Below are positions 38,485 to 48,800 of a stretch of DNA of 64,000 nucleotides, in pieces. Numbering within the stretch: the first letter of the stretch is position 1; each line of letters starts with the position of its first letter. The notes beneath the pieces were generated by a model. The model had not been told where the DNA came from. It searched no databases and saw only the letters and a program-made list of their open reading frames with translations. The DNA is taken from assembly GCA_965221845.1 (NCBI GenBank), contig OZ244919.1, positions 1,426,001 to 1,490,000 of the forward strand, in the 5' to 3' direction. The stretch comes from JAJEFO01 sp965221845 (GTDB taxonomy: Bacteria > Pseudomonadota > Alphaproteobacteria > Rhodobacterales > Rhodobacteraceae). The translations under genes were made by a program, and so were the position numbers.

Positions 38485-39769
38485 GTATCCCAGCCTCATT
38501 GAATTGCCGGTTCCATCCCTGCCCGGGACGGGTTACGCTCCCGACCGCAACATTGGACAACAGACCTTCCGGCCACCCTGGGTGGCGTCAGGGGGCATAT
38601 CAGGGGCGGAACAGGGATGGAACAGGCAGGCAGGAAGATCTACAGGGTGCGGCTCGAGGCGCACGAGCGCACGCGGCTGAAGGACATCGTCGACGGCGGC
38701 GGGGGTTCGAAGGAACGGCGCAGGCGGGCGCATGTCCTGCTGCTGGCCGACGAGGGCCGTCCGAACGGCGGCTGGACCGACGCGCGGATCGCGGACGCGC
38801 TTGAGGTCAGCGTGGCGACGGCGGAGCGGACGCGCAGGCAGTGCGTCATGGAGGGCCTTGACGCGGCCCTTGACCGCAAGGTCCAGGAGAACCGCAGGAG
38901 GCCCCGGCTCGACGGGGAGGGCCAGGCGACGCTGGCGATGCTGGCCTGCTCGGAGCCTCCCGAGGGGCAGGCGCGATGGACCCTGAAGCTGCTGGCCGAC
39001 CGGCTGGTGGAGCTGGAGGTCGTCGACGGCATCGGCCGGGAGACGGTCCGGCAGGCGCCAGAAAAAACGGCATCAAGCCCTGGCTTAAGGAATGCTGGTG
39101 CATCCCGCCGAAGGCGAACGCCGAATTCGTCGCCGCCATGGAGGACGTGCTGAAGACCTACGCCCGCGACTTCGACGACGACACCGTCCTGGTATGCCTC
39201 GACGAGACGTCGAAGCAGCAGACGAAGGAGACGCGGACGCCGCTGCCGACCCGCCCCGGGCGGCCGGCGGCATACGACTTCGAGTACGAGCGCAACGGAA
39301 CGGCCAACCTGTTCATGGTCTACGCCCCACTGGACGCCTGGCGCCATGTGGAGGTCACCGACCGCCGCACGAAGCGGGACTTCGCCGGGGTGCTGAAGGA
39401 CCTCGCCGACGTCCACTTCCCCGGCAGGAGGATCGTGCTCGTGATGGACAACCTCAACACCCACAGGCTGTCGACGCTCTACGAGGCCTTCGAGCCGGCG
39501 GAGGCGTCGCGCCTTGCCGACCGTTTCGAGGTCCACCATACGCCGAAGCACGGCTCCTGGCTCAACATGGCCGAGATCGAGATCAACGTCCTCTCCCGGC
39601 AGTGCCTCGACCGCCGGATCCCGGACCGGGGGACGATGGTGCGCGAGGTCGCCGCATGGCAGCGGCACCGCAACGGCTCGGCGCAACCCGTCGACTGGCG
39701 GTTCAGGACCGAGGACGCCCGGATCAGGCTGAAGTCCCTATACCCGGCAATTCAATGAGGCTGGGATAC
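38485..39769. mobile_element. IS630-family insertion sequence in porin 2
   Basis: 1285 bp with inverted ends GTATCCCAGCCTCATTGAAT (left) and its complement at the right, flanked by TA (38483-38484 and 39770-39771) inside a CTAG target, as known for IS630. Confidence 0.92.
38617..39758 (+). CDS. IS630-family transposase in two frames
   Basis: The first frame (38617 to about 39060) starts MEQAGRKIYRVRLEAHERTR with an HTH (WTDARIADALEVSVATAERT). The second begins near 39062 in the -1 frame (NGIKPWLKECWCIPP) and holds the DDE residues in VCLDETSKQ, VMDNLNTH and HGSWLNMAEIEI. The junction sits on six consecutive A residues (39062-39067), so slippage could yield the full protein. Otherwise intact. 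Confidence 0.82.
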
Positions 39770-40937
39770 TAGGTGCTGCCTTGCCAACCTCTCCGCCCCG
39801 GTCCCAGGCATGGACGTAGCTCCCGCCCTGCCAGCCAGCGCCGAACGTCAGCTTGCCTGTCGCCATCGGGAGGGCAAAGGTGCCACCGATGGACGTGTTC
39901 CTGCCTTCCGGCACTCGGCCGACTTGAGAGACGATCTGACCGTCCCTTACAGCTGCAAATGCTTCTTGCCACTGCGCTTCAGTGTGGGCCGTGCCACCGG
40001 TCTCACCAAGACCATTTGCCCTAACAGTGCCACCATCTGTCGCAATTTGCGCGTTTCTGTATTCCGACGCTGTAAGCGTAGTTCCACCCACAGATGCTGA
40101 CGGGTTGTCCGGCAATCCGGCAAAGCAGTATCTTGTTCCGTCGTAGGCCGGAACGCCGCGCAGGCCCAAGACGTCGCCATCGGCAATAACATCACCGACA
40201 TCCAATGCTTGCACGGGATCTTCAGATGCATCGCGACTGTCTACCGCAGCAAGGGCTGCGACGTTGTTACCCTGCTTTGCCTCATGGTACACTGCCGCCT
40301 TGCCGACAGGATTCGAATAGTTGGCGGGCACGGCCGCTTCTTTCAAGAATCTAGCTTCCTGAGGCACCGGGCCGCAAAGTCCGGTCGTCGCGCCGTCATC
40401 GTCCATCTCAAGGGACACGCCAAAGCTGAGCGTGCCGACGCCCACGTCAAAGCCGTGGTCGTAGCGCAGTATCTGGCCGTCATACTTGCCGTCCAGGTGA
40501 GAGGCATACCATGCGTCATGCTCCTCGTCGGCCGCGATGGACCCCGGCCCCGTCGGAACCTCGCTGATGGCCCAGTCAAGCGCCCCGTCCGTGTCGCCAA
40601 GCGTGATGTTGCCGAACGCGCCCTTGACGTAGACCGACGTGCCGCCGTGCTTCGTGTCGTCGTGCGTCGCGGCACCGCCGCCGATTCCGTCTTCAAGGTC
40701 TACGGCGAACCCGAACGTGGTGCCGTCATTGCCCGTGCCTTCGCCCGTGAACGTCACGTTCAGGTCCTGGTGGAACTGAGCGCCCTTGTCCGTTCCGTCG
40801 TCGTTCTTGCTGCCGTCGTCGGCAATGCCCATCTCCGCGAAGCCCGACAGCGTCACGCCCTGGGCGAGCGCCGCCATCGGCACCGCTGCAAGGGCGGTCG
40901 AGGCAAGCAGCAATGCCGCCTTCCGCCTGATTTCCAT

Positions 40938-41061
40938 TCAGGGAATCCGGGGGCGCATCTCCTCGGAAGGGCCAGAAAACCGGCTTGAAATCAGTGCCTT
41001 GGGTCAAGGCCTCCGACAGGACGGGCCGGCGGACGACCGCCCGTGTCACCGCTGTGTCACC
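40938..41061 (-). promoter_or_regulatory. Porin 2 leader with tandem GGTGACA half-sites
   Basis: On the minus strand GGTGACA occurs at 41061-41055 and 41050-41044, 11 bp apart, followed by ACGGGCGGTCGTCC and the leader ending CCCTGA before ATG at 40937. Same architecture as the other porin leaders. Confidence 0.65.
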
Positions 41062-41178
41062 ACCGCGACCCCGCGCCGGCGGCTCCCCTCCCGCGTTTCC
41101 GCCCGCCGCCAGCGCGGCCGTCCGCGCGGCGCTTTGTCCCCCGGCGTGAACTGCGGCAAGATGCGCTGCAGGCACGGC

Positions 41179-41325
41179 GACGGAGGACGTGACAGAACCG
41201 GCCTCTCGGCCTGCTGTGACCCTGTTGGCGGCGCGTCAATGCCGGCTGGCCACGGCCGGACCAAGACGGAGGGTGCGGCAGAGGCCGATGTCACCCGGTC
41301 CCTCGCCATCACGATGTCGTTATGA
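41179..41325 (+). pseudogene. Porin C-terminal relic
   Basis: Reads GLSACCDPVGGASMPAGHGR, then TKTEGAAEADVTRSLAITMS, stop. This aligns residue by residue with the porin 2 C-terminus (GLSAGYDLGGGAKLLAGYGR, then SKEEGAAEADATWSLGLKMA). The terminal Phe and several barrel residues are lost. It points away from porin 2, next to its promoter, so a further porin gene once lay here. Confidence 0.7.
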
Positions 41326-41949
41326 ACAGGCGACAATACTGAACGCAATGGACAAGCCTTCGTGTCCGCCCCTTCGCGGCTTCTTCCTCTCCCAGTTCGG
41401 TTTGCAAACGCCCTTGCGACGCCGGGATTGCGCCAGACGCGCCAGGAACGACTCCGACATGCGGCTGCCCTGCATGCGCACGGCAGCACGCAGCAACCAC
41501 CAATGACTCAGCCCGAGCAGGAAGCGCTGCAGCGCGCCCTCGACCGCCATCTTCCACGACATCCTCGCCGACCTGCCGCCCGAGACGCTTGATGACGCCA
41601 TCGGCCTGCGGACCGCCCGAGCTGGGTCATCGACGGCACGCCGCTTTCGCGCAACGTCTTTATCAATCATCCTGTTTACATGCCTTGAAAACAAGGCATC
41701 AAAGCCATCGGGCAAGTCTACGATGTCGACCTCAATCAGTGAGGCGCTGGCAGCGTGATGAATGCTCTCAACATTATCAACTGCAGAAGCAGACTCTTTC
41801 AACTTTGCGAGGAAGCCATCAGGCGCATCTCGATTGCGTCCGTCCGCCCTTGGTCTGGTCTCCCGCCGCTCAACTCCTTCGCGATGCTGAACTGGCATGT
41901 CGGGTACAGTTCGTGAAGCGGAGATCGTCGTACCTGCGCCTGCGGCCGG
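41326..41949. other. Gene remnants between porin relic and Abi gene
   Basis: The stretch 41640-41890 is AT-richer than its surroundings and on the minus strand reads GFLAKLKESASAVDNVESIH, then SLIEVDIVDLPDGFDALFSR. This looks like part of a real protein, but without a plausible start or end. The rest shows no recognisable gene. Probably a deleted accessory gene. Confidence 0.4.
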
Positions 41950-42669
41950 TCAGGACCGAATGTCGCCGGCGGCTTCCGCGGTTTCGAGAAAGGCGGGGAC
42001 ACGGCTGTGGTGCTCGATCCATGCCCGGGTCGCCGGAGAGAGCCACCCGGCGACCTCAAGGATCCGCTCGTGGTCCTCGACGAGATCCCGCGCGAATATC
42101 GGCTCATGGTGAGCGATCCGGTTGCGCAATGTCCGCAAGGCGTTCAACGGCCGGTGGGCCTGCCGGCGGGTCAGGGGCGCGCGATGCGGAAAGGCGCCGC
42201 GCAGAGCCGGGCGCCAGAGTGTCATCTCGTAGTTGGCCCTGCGTCGCGTGGCCACGCGGCCGCCCGGACCAAGCAACGAGACCCAGAATCCGAATGACAG
42301 CGCCGCCACGACCCGGTGTGGATCGTCCCGCTGCCGGTCTCGCGCCAAACCGGACCTGGCGCCGGCAATCCGCTCCAGGGCGCCCCCGTCAAGCCCCGCG
42401 TGGCCGTTGTCATACCAGGCCGCGCCGTATCGTTCGCCAAGCATGCGGTTCATGGCGTTACGCAGCGCCACCTCCAGGCCCTGCAGCGGACCGTAAAAGG
42501 CGGCGCTGACCGCGGTGTTCCAGACATGGAGCCGGACCGCACCTTGCCGGTCATTCCGGGTGGCGTCGAGATAGGTGCCGAGGCGCTCGCGCGAGAGGAA
42601 GACCTCGAGATCGTCGAGGATTTCGTCCGTGTAGCAGAAGCCGTTGACGTCCGGTCCCCGGTTTGCCAT
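41950..42669 (-). CDS. Abi_2-like (AbiD/F) abortive-infection protein, HEPN type
   Basis: 239 residues from MANRGPDVNGFCYTDEILDD; an upstream ATG at 42684 adds five. The motif LRTLRNRIAHHEPIFARD near the C-terminus contains the Rx4-6H HEPN signature (R-NRIA-H). The N-terminal part LEVALRNAMNRMLGERYG, with FGFWVSLL, is typical of Abi_2 family proteins. Members are phage-defence proteins, several acting as RNases; the trigger here is unknown. The IS30 copy 2 lies about 120 bp upstream of its start. Confidence 0.78.
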   Translation of the reverse strand: MANRGPDVNGFCYTDEILDDLEVFLSRERLGTYLDATRNDRQGAVRLHVWNTAVSAAFYGPLQGLEVALRNAMNRMLGERYGAAWYDNGHAGLDGGALERIAGARSGLARDRQRDDPHRVVAALSFGFWVSLLGPGGRVATRRRANYEMTLWRPALRGAFPHRAPLTRRQAHRPLNALRTLRNRIAHHEPIFARDLVEDHERILEVAGWLSPATRAWIEHHSRVPAFLETAEAAGDIRS

Positions 42670-42787
42670 ATTCACCCCGTACACCCCGGACCCGCCTCTG
42701 CCACACGGTATGCGCCCGGGGTTCTTGTTTCAATCCGGATCCGCTCATGGGGTGTAGTTCAGATTCCTTGTCATACCAATCCCCCCG

Positions 42788-43527
42788 TTCCACTCCGAAG
42801 TGCAACATCAGCCAGCGAGGGGCGAAGCCCGAGCGGCGGCGGTCCCTTCACCGGGAGGCGTAGCCAGTCTTCCGGGGCGGTGCAAGCCCTGCCGGGCGCT
42901 GTCCGCGGCCCGCCGGACGCAGGGAGGGCGGAGCCCGACCGGAGGACGGCGGGCCGCGGACAGCGCGCATCTCCCCTCGGAGCCGCCCCCGGCGGCCCCG
43001 GAACGGCCCCCTCAGGGCGGCTGCGCCCGGGCAGGAAGGCCTCGGACGGGGTGAGGCAGCCCAGCGCCTTGCGCGGCCGCGCGTTGAGGCGGTCCTGGAC
43101 GGCCTGCACCTCTGCGTCCGTCACCTTGCGGAAGTCCGTGCCCTTGGGCAGGTATCCCCGCACGAGGCCGTTGGTGTGCTCGTCCGTGCCGCGCTCCCGG
43201 GAGTGGCAATGCCGCGCGAAGAAGAACCCCGCGCCCAGCGCCTCGGCCACCCTGGCATGGCCCGCGAACTCCTTGCCGTTGTCGGCCGTGACCGTGTGCA
43301 CGGGGAGGGAACCCGGCATGCCGGTCATGGCCGAGCCGACCGCGTCCGCCGTCTTCCTCTCGACCCTTTCGAGCAGCGTGTGCCTGGACGCCCTGTCCAC
43401 CAGCGACACCAGCGCGCCGCCGGTGCCCTTGCCGTTGATTCGTGTCCGCCTCCCGGTCGCCGACCCGTTCCTTCGCCTCAACCGCCGCCGGACGCTCGGA
43501 GATGTCCACCCGGCCCGGGATGCGGCA
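42788..43527. mobile_element. IS30-family element, copy 2, truncated
   Basis: The left end TTCCACTCCGAAGTGCAACA starts at 42788. The sequence follows copy 1 to GGGATGCGG and then breaks off near 43527, so the transposase N-terminus and right end are missing. It carries the same internal frameshift as the other copies (near 43440). A 76-bp unrelated spacer separates it from copy 3. Confidence 0.85.
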
Positions 43528-43603
43528 ATGGCATTCGGTTAACGGTTTCCCATGCCGCCAAAGTAGATGCGTGACAAGATTGCGTACAATATACAGACGC
43601 CGC

Positions 43604-44903
43604 TTCCACTCCGAAGTGCAACATCAGCCAGCGAGGGGCGAAGCCCGAGCGGCGGCGGTTCCTTCACCGGGAGGCGTAGCCAGTCTTCCGGGGCGGTGCA
43701 AGCCCTGCCGGGCGCTGTCCGCGGCCCGCCGGACGCAGGGAGGGCGGAGCCCGACCGGAGGACGGCGGGCCGCGGACAGCGCGCATCTCCCCTCGGAGCC
43801 GCCCCCCGGCGGCACCGGAACGGCCCCCTCAGGGCGGCTGCGCCCGGGCAGGAAGGCCTCGGACGGGGTGAGGCAGCCCAGGGCCTTCCTCGGACGTGCG
43901 TCCGTCCGGTCCTGGACGGCCTTCACGGCCTCGTCCGTCACCTTGCGGAAGTCCGTGCCCTTCGGGAACCACTCCCGCGACCTGCCCGTTCACGTGCTCG
44001 TCCGTGCCGCGCTCCCGGGAGTGGCAATGCCGCGCGAAGAAGAACCCCGCGCCGAGCGCCTCCGACACCCTGGCATGGCCCGCGAACTCCTTGCCGTTGT
44101 CGGCCGTGACCGTGTGCACGGGGAGGAAACCCGGCATGCCGGTCATGGCCGAGCCGACCGCGTCCGCCGTCTTCCTCCCGACCCTTTCGAGCAGCGTGTG
44201 CCTGGACGCCCTGTCCACCAGGGAGACAAGCGCGCCGCCGGTGCCCTTGCCGTTGATTCGTGTCCGCCTCCCGGTCGCCGACCCGTTCCTTCGCCTCAAC
44301 CGCCGCCGGACGCTCGGAGATGTCCGCCCGGCCCGGGATGCGGCCGCGGCCCGCGTGGGCCCCGCCCTTCCGGTTCGGCTTCTTCCCGCGGCGGCGGAGA
44401 TGCCGCCAGAGATCGCCCCCGGCCTTCCGGTCGGCGTGGATGCGCTCGCAGGTCCACTGCCGGCCCGCCATCGGCTCGCCCTCCAGGCGCATGCGCCCGG
44501 CGACCTGCTCCGGGCCCGGCCCTCGGCCAGCCGCTCCTCCGCCATGCGCCACGGCTCCGGCGTCATCTTGCGCGCCACCGACGAGGCCACGCTGCGGCGC
44601 GCCTCCGCCTTCCCTTGCGCCTGCCCGTGGCGGCAGCCGCGCCTGCCGGAGTTGCGCCGCACCTCGCGCCAGACCGTGGTGCGGTCGCGGCCGAGCTGGC
44701 GAGCGATCGCCGGGCCGGAAAGCCCGCTTTCCCGGGGCGTGGATCCGGCAGCGTTCCGCATGAGGCCGGTGGCGATGGCCCTGGGGCATGACGGTCTCCT
44801 TCTCGCAACGAAGGAACTGTCGCCGCCGCCTGGCCGATTCGCAACATCATGTGTCGTCGAACCGCCCGTGGCGCTACATCACGTGTTGCACTTCAGAGTG
44901 GAA
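43604..44903. mobile_element. IS30-family element, copy 3
   Basis: Complete between TTCCACTCCGAAGTGCAACA (43604) and TGTTGCACTTCAGAGTGGAA (44884-44903). The minus-strand transposase (start about 44789, MPQGHRHRPHAERCRIHAPG) has the shared frameshift near 44260 plus further breaks, so it is inactive. The right end has cut the 5' part of an IS630-like gene. Confidence 0.85.
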
Positions 44904-44904
44904 C

Positions 44905-45799
44905 GGGGGATGCCATTGCCCGGCCGCCGGGCAGAAAGCCGGTCCCCGCGGCCACGGTCCAGGCCGTCATTGATCCTGCCATGTCGCCGCCGCCTCCCAA
45001 CCGGAGCCACTGGACCCTCAAGGCCCTGGCCGCAGCGGCTGGGGGCCTGACGGCCGCCACCGTGCGCCGGATCCTGCAGCGCCATGGCCTGCGGCCCCAT
45101 CAGGTCAGGACCTTCAAGGTCTCGAACGCCCCCCGCTTCGGCGTCAAGGCCCATGATGTCGTCGGACCCTACACGAACCCGCCGGATCATGCCGTCGTGC
45201 TCTCGGTTGACGAGAGTGAGCGCGTGAACGCCACCGGCTCGAGTGAGCGCGCGAACCGGATCCGGGCCTTGGGGCGGACACAAAAGCCCCTGCCGCCGGG
45301 CACCGGGCCACCCGGACGCATGACTGCAGGCGGAACGGCACCACCACCCTGCTGGCCGCCCTCGATGCCGCGACCGGCAAGGTGGCGGGGCAGATGACGG
45401 CCCCGGTCCGAGGACTTCCGTGCCTTCCTCGACCATGTCGCGGAGGGCCTCGATCCTGACGCCGGGGTCCATGTCGTTCTCGACAGCCTCTCGGCCCGCA
45501 GGTCGGCCCGTGTCCATGCCTGGCTCGCGGACCATCCCAACTGGACAGTCCACTTCACGCCGACCTCGGCGTCGCGGACGGACGCCGTCGAGGGCTGCTT
45601 CTCGAAACTGGCACGCCAGCGGCTGAAGAACGCCATCTTCAATTCCCTTGACGAGTGCATCGCGGCGGTGGAAGCCTGCATCGGGCATCACAACGCCAAC
45701 GATGCCCGGCCCTTCCGCTGGAGCCGGGACCCGGACGACCTCGTCGCGTCATGGAAGCGCGGGCACCGGCGGCTGCAGGGCATGGAACCTTCTGTATGA
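44905..45799 (+). pseudogene. IS630-like transposase remnant
   Basis: Reads NRSHWTLKALAAAAGGLTAA, then VRRILQRHGLRPHQVRTFKV and PPDHAVVLSVDESE. Frameshifts follow near 45240 and 45390, then HVVLDSLSARRSARVHAWLA and HFTPTSASRTDAVEGCFSKL. The family order (HTH, first Asp, second Asp, terminal Glu) is kept but the 5' end is missing and catalytic residues are altered (VLDSL for VDNY). Confidence 0.75.
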
Positions 45800-45874
45800 A
45801 ACATAACACTAGCTGGGTTTGCCGAAGGGGCCGTGGCGGAGAGAAAGCGGGCGCGGTCAGCGGAGGATTGAAAA

Positions 45875-48800
45875 ATGGTTCAAGAGGAACTCCGACCCAG
45901 TCTGGATGTGCTGCGGGAGGAACATGTCCTCATTCAGGCCTGGAAGAAGACGGCATCCTACATTCGTTACCACAACTGGTACTCGGATACGCTTGGCCTT
46001 GACCAGGCCGCCACAGATCTTCCGACCTTCATCGGCAGGATCCGTGCAAGGCTGCAATCGGGTGACCCTTGGCAGACCGAACCCTTGCGGATTGTGCTGG
46101 CGCCCAAAAGCCAATCGTGGCGTGTACACAATGACGATTGGAAGCCCGTCAACAAGCAAGGACCTGCGCCGGTTCCGCTACGACCGCTGGCGCATGTCGG
46201 TCTGGCCGACCAGGTGGTCGCAACAGCACTCATGCTGTGCTTGGCCAACCGTGTCGAGACGCGCCAAAAGGATCCCAAGCGTCCCTTTCGGTTACTCGAA
46301 AGGCTACAAATAGAGGGCAGGAGGGTCGTGGAACCTGTCGTGTCCTTCGGGAACCGCCTCTTTTGCGATGAAAAGGACGGGAAACTCTTTCACCGATGGG
46401 GTTCGGCCAAACTGTACCGGGCCTACTATCAAGACTACCAATCGTTCATCTCCCGCGCCGAAGAGGCTGCCGAACGGTTCTTCTCGGACAGGAAACAGCA
46501 TCTGCATGTCATCCATGCCGACCTTCGCCAGTTCTATGACCGTGTCCGTCCCGCGGCCTTGCACAGGGCCATCGAGAGCATCCCTTGTGACGGGGACCCG
46601 GCGTTCGTTTCCTTGGCCAAATCGGTCCTGAATTGGGAATGGGACGCACGAGACAAGACCGATATCGGGATGTACATGCAGCAGTCAGATATCACGGATT
46701 TCGGGCACGTCGCCTTGCCACAGGGTCTTGTGGCATCCGGATTCTTTGCCAATGTCATGCTCTTGGATCTCGACGATGCGCTGTGTGAGGCACTTGATAC
46801 TGAGATTGCTCCGGGATTGGAGTTGGTCGATGGCTGCCGGTACGTCGATGACTTCCGCATCCTGGTCGAGGCAGACCCAAAGCATGACATCCCGGATGAT
46901 GAAATTCAGGACAAGGTCACGGGATGGCTTGGTGATCTGTTGCAGAAGACGGCCAGCGGCCTCGAGTTGTCCAAAGACAAAACCCAGATCGCCTCCCTGA
47001 GCAAGCGGGGACGGCCGTTGGTCCTGCAGAGCGCCAAAATCAAACGCATCCAGCACGCGATTTCCGGGGGGTTCGATGCCCATGGTGGCAAGGACATCCT
47101 CGATTCAATCCAGGGCCTGATGCAATCCCAGGAGATGGCTGCCAACCCGGACGAGGAACGCTGGAAATTTTCGCCTCTTCCGGACGTGCGCGACGCAACC
47201 GTTGCCCGATTTGGAGCTGGCCGGTTTCGGACCACATTCCGATCTGTCCGGCCGCTTCTCGAGGATGATGCATTCAGCGAGGATTCAAGGGACTCGCAGG
47301 ATGCCGAAACTCCTACAGTAGGCAACATGGATATCACGCGCCAGAGTCTCGATCGTGATGCTAAGGTCTTCGCACTGGGTCTCATTCGTCGTTGGATCGA
47401 GGATCCATCAAACGTCCGCCTCCTGCGTGTCGGACTCGACGTTTGGCCCGATGCGGACCTGTTGGATGAAACTCTCTCGCTGCTTCGGCCGTACACGGGC
47501 AAGGGCAAGAAAGATGCCAAAAACCGGGTCGCCTGGTATTGCCTTGCCGAGATCTTTCGGGCGGCCGCCACGGAGACTGGGTTTGTCCAAGATGAGGAAT
47601 CTCTCCCGTCAGAGCTTGGCCTTGCGGCCTATCGCCAGAGACTTCAGGAGGAGGCGGAGCACTTGGTGGCGTTGGATTCTCGCAGGATTCCCTGGTATCT
47701 GAAACAGCAAGCGTTGCTCTTTCTTGCCACCCGGGTCGACCCCACAGCAGAATCAAACCCCCGTATGAGACCGGGGCCGGAAAACCGGCATTACCGCGAA
47801 CTCATCCAGTTCTTGCGTGGCAAGAAAGTCCCCAAGGAGACCACGAGATTTGTCACCTTGGCTATTCTTGCCCGCCGTACCTTCCTCGATGGGGGTCAGG
47901 CCCGGACGCTGATACACCCCAAAACCAGCAGTGGGCGGGCGGCAGAACTGGCCCGACGGGATCCAGCGTTCTTTCTTGAACTTGAGTGGGGAGGTGAGCG
48001 GGTTCCGCCGCGGATCCGTGAGGATCTGTGCCGGAATCCCAGACCATCCAAAGATGGCCACCAATCTTTGGCCGCGATTGTACTGGATGCAAGCCCATCG
48101 ATCCTGCGGAACGAGCTCTCCATACTGAGATTTGCCAAGAAATTTCTGGAGTGTTGGCAGGGAACCACACTCGAGGTGATCACGCCAAACCAGGTCATGC
48201 TGAAACTTGATGGCGGCAAGTTCGCAACGATCGAAAGCCTCACCATCATGCCCCCACGCACCGCTGCGTCTGGATCCATGTACGAGGTGCCCACATGGTG
48301 CCCGTCCGACCAGCACTGGCGTCTCCAGCTGGGATTCCTGCTTCGGTTCATTCTTGCCCAGCATCCGGATTTTACGAGGCCAGTGCGGCTGCCAAGTTGG
48401 AAGGAGAAACCCTCCATCTACCGCCAGCCGGAGAGTCATTGGTATCAGCGTCTTTATGGCTTTCACAACGGACAACCTGCCTTTGGAGACGACTGGACAC
48501 CCATGACCGAATGGCTGGAAGGGTTTCTTCTGGCATTGTTGCGGTGGCCGGGGTGCTCCCGCTCACCCGAGTTTGAATTTATCAATGAGGGACATGAACC
48601 AACGCGGGTAGTACTTCAGGACAGAATTAACAAATTGAAGAGTTTGTTTGGTGAGGCGACAAGGACGTTGATCCTGCCGCTGTGCATCAAACCACCCAAA
48701 CCCGGTGAAGATGCAAACCAGCCGTTGCGTGCCTGCGTGGTCCAGGCAGCGATTCCAAAAGCAGAAGATTTCGAGGGAAGGTCCGCTGATTTGACACGGG

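Larger units (their letters stand above)
37974..40937 (-). pseudogene. Outer-membrane porin 2, interrupted by IS630
   Basis: The N-terminal part (40937 to 39770) has the signal peptide MEIRRKAALLLASTALAAVP and VTLSGFAEMGIADDGSKNDD. The C-terminal part (38482 to 37974) ends DATWSLGLKMAF. Removing the IS630 copy and one TA restores a single frame of 558 residues (GKAAPSADKTTLKTAKASEV across the joint). It is larger than the other porins because of a long central loop region with a Cys-containing stretch (TRYCFAGLPDNP). The gene was probably functional until a recent insertion. Confidence 0.9.

Noticed and set aside
39085..39273. Short minus-strand frame within the IS630 transposase
   Set aside because: Serine/arginine-rich shadow of the DDE region.
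45875..47500. The RT as part of a group II intron, retron or diversity-generating retroelement
   Set aside because: It is fused to a nitrilase domain, and no intron ends, msr/msd-like RNA or template/variable repeat pair was seen nearby.
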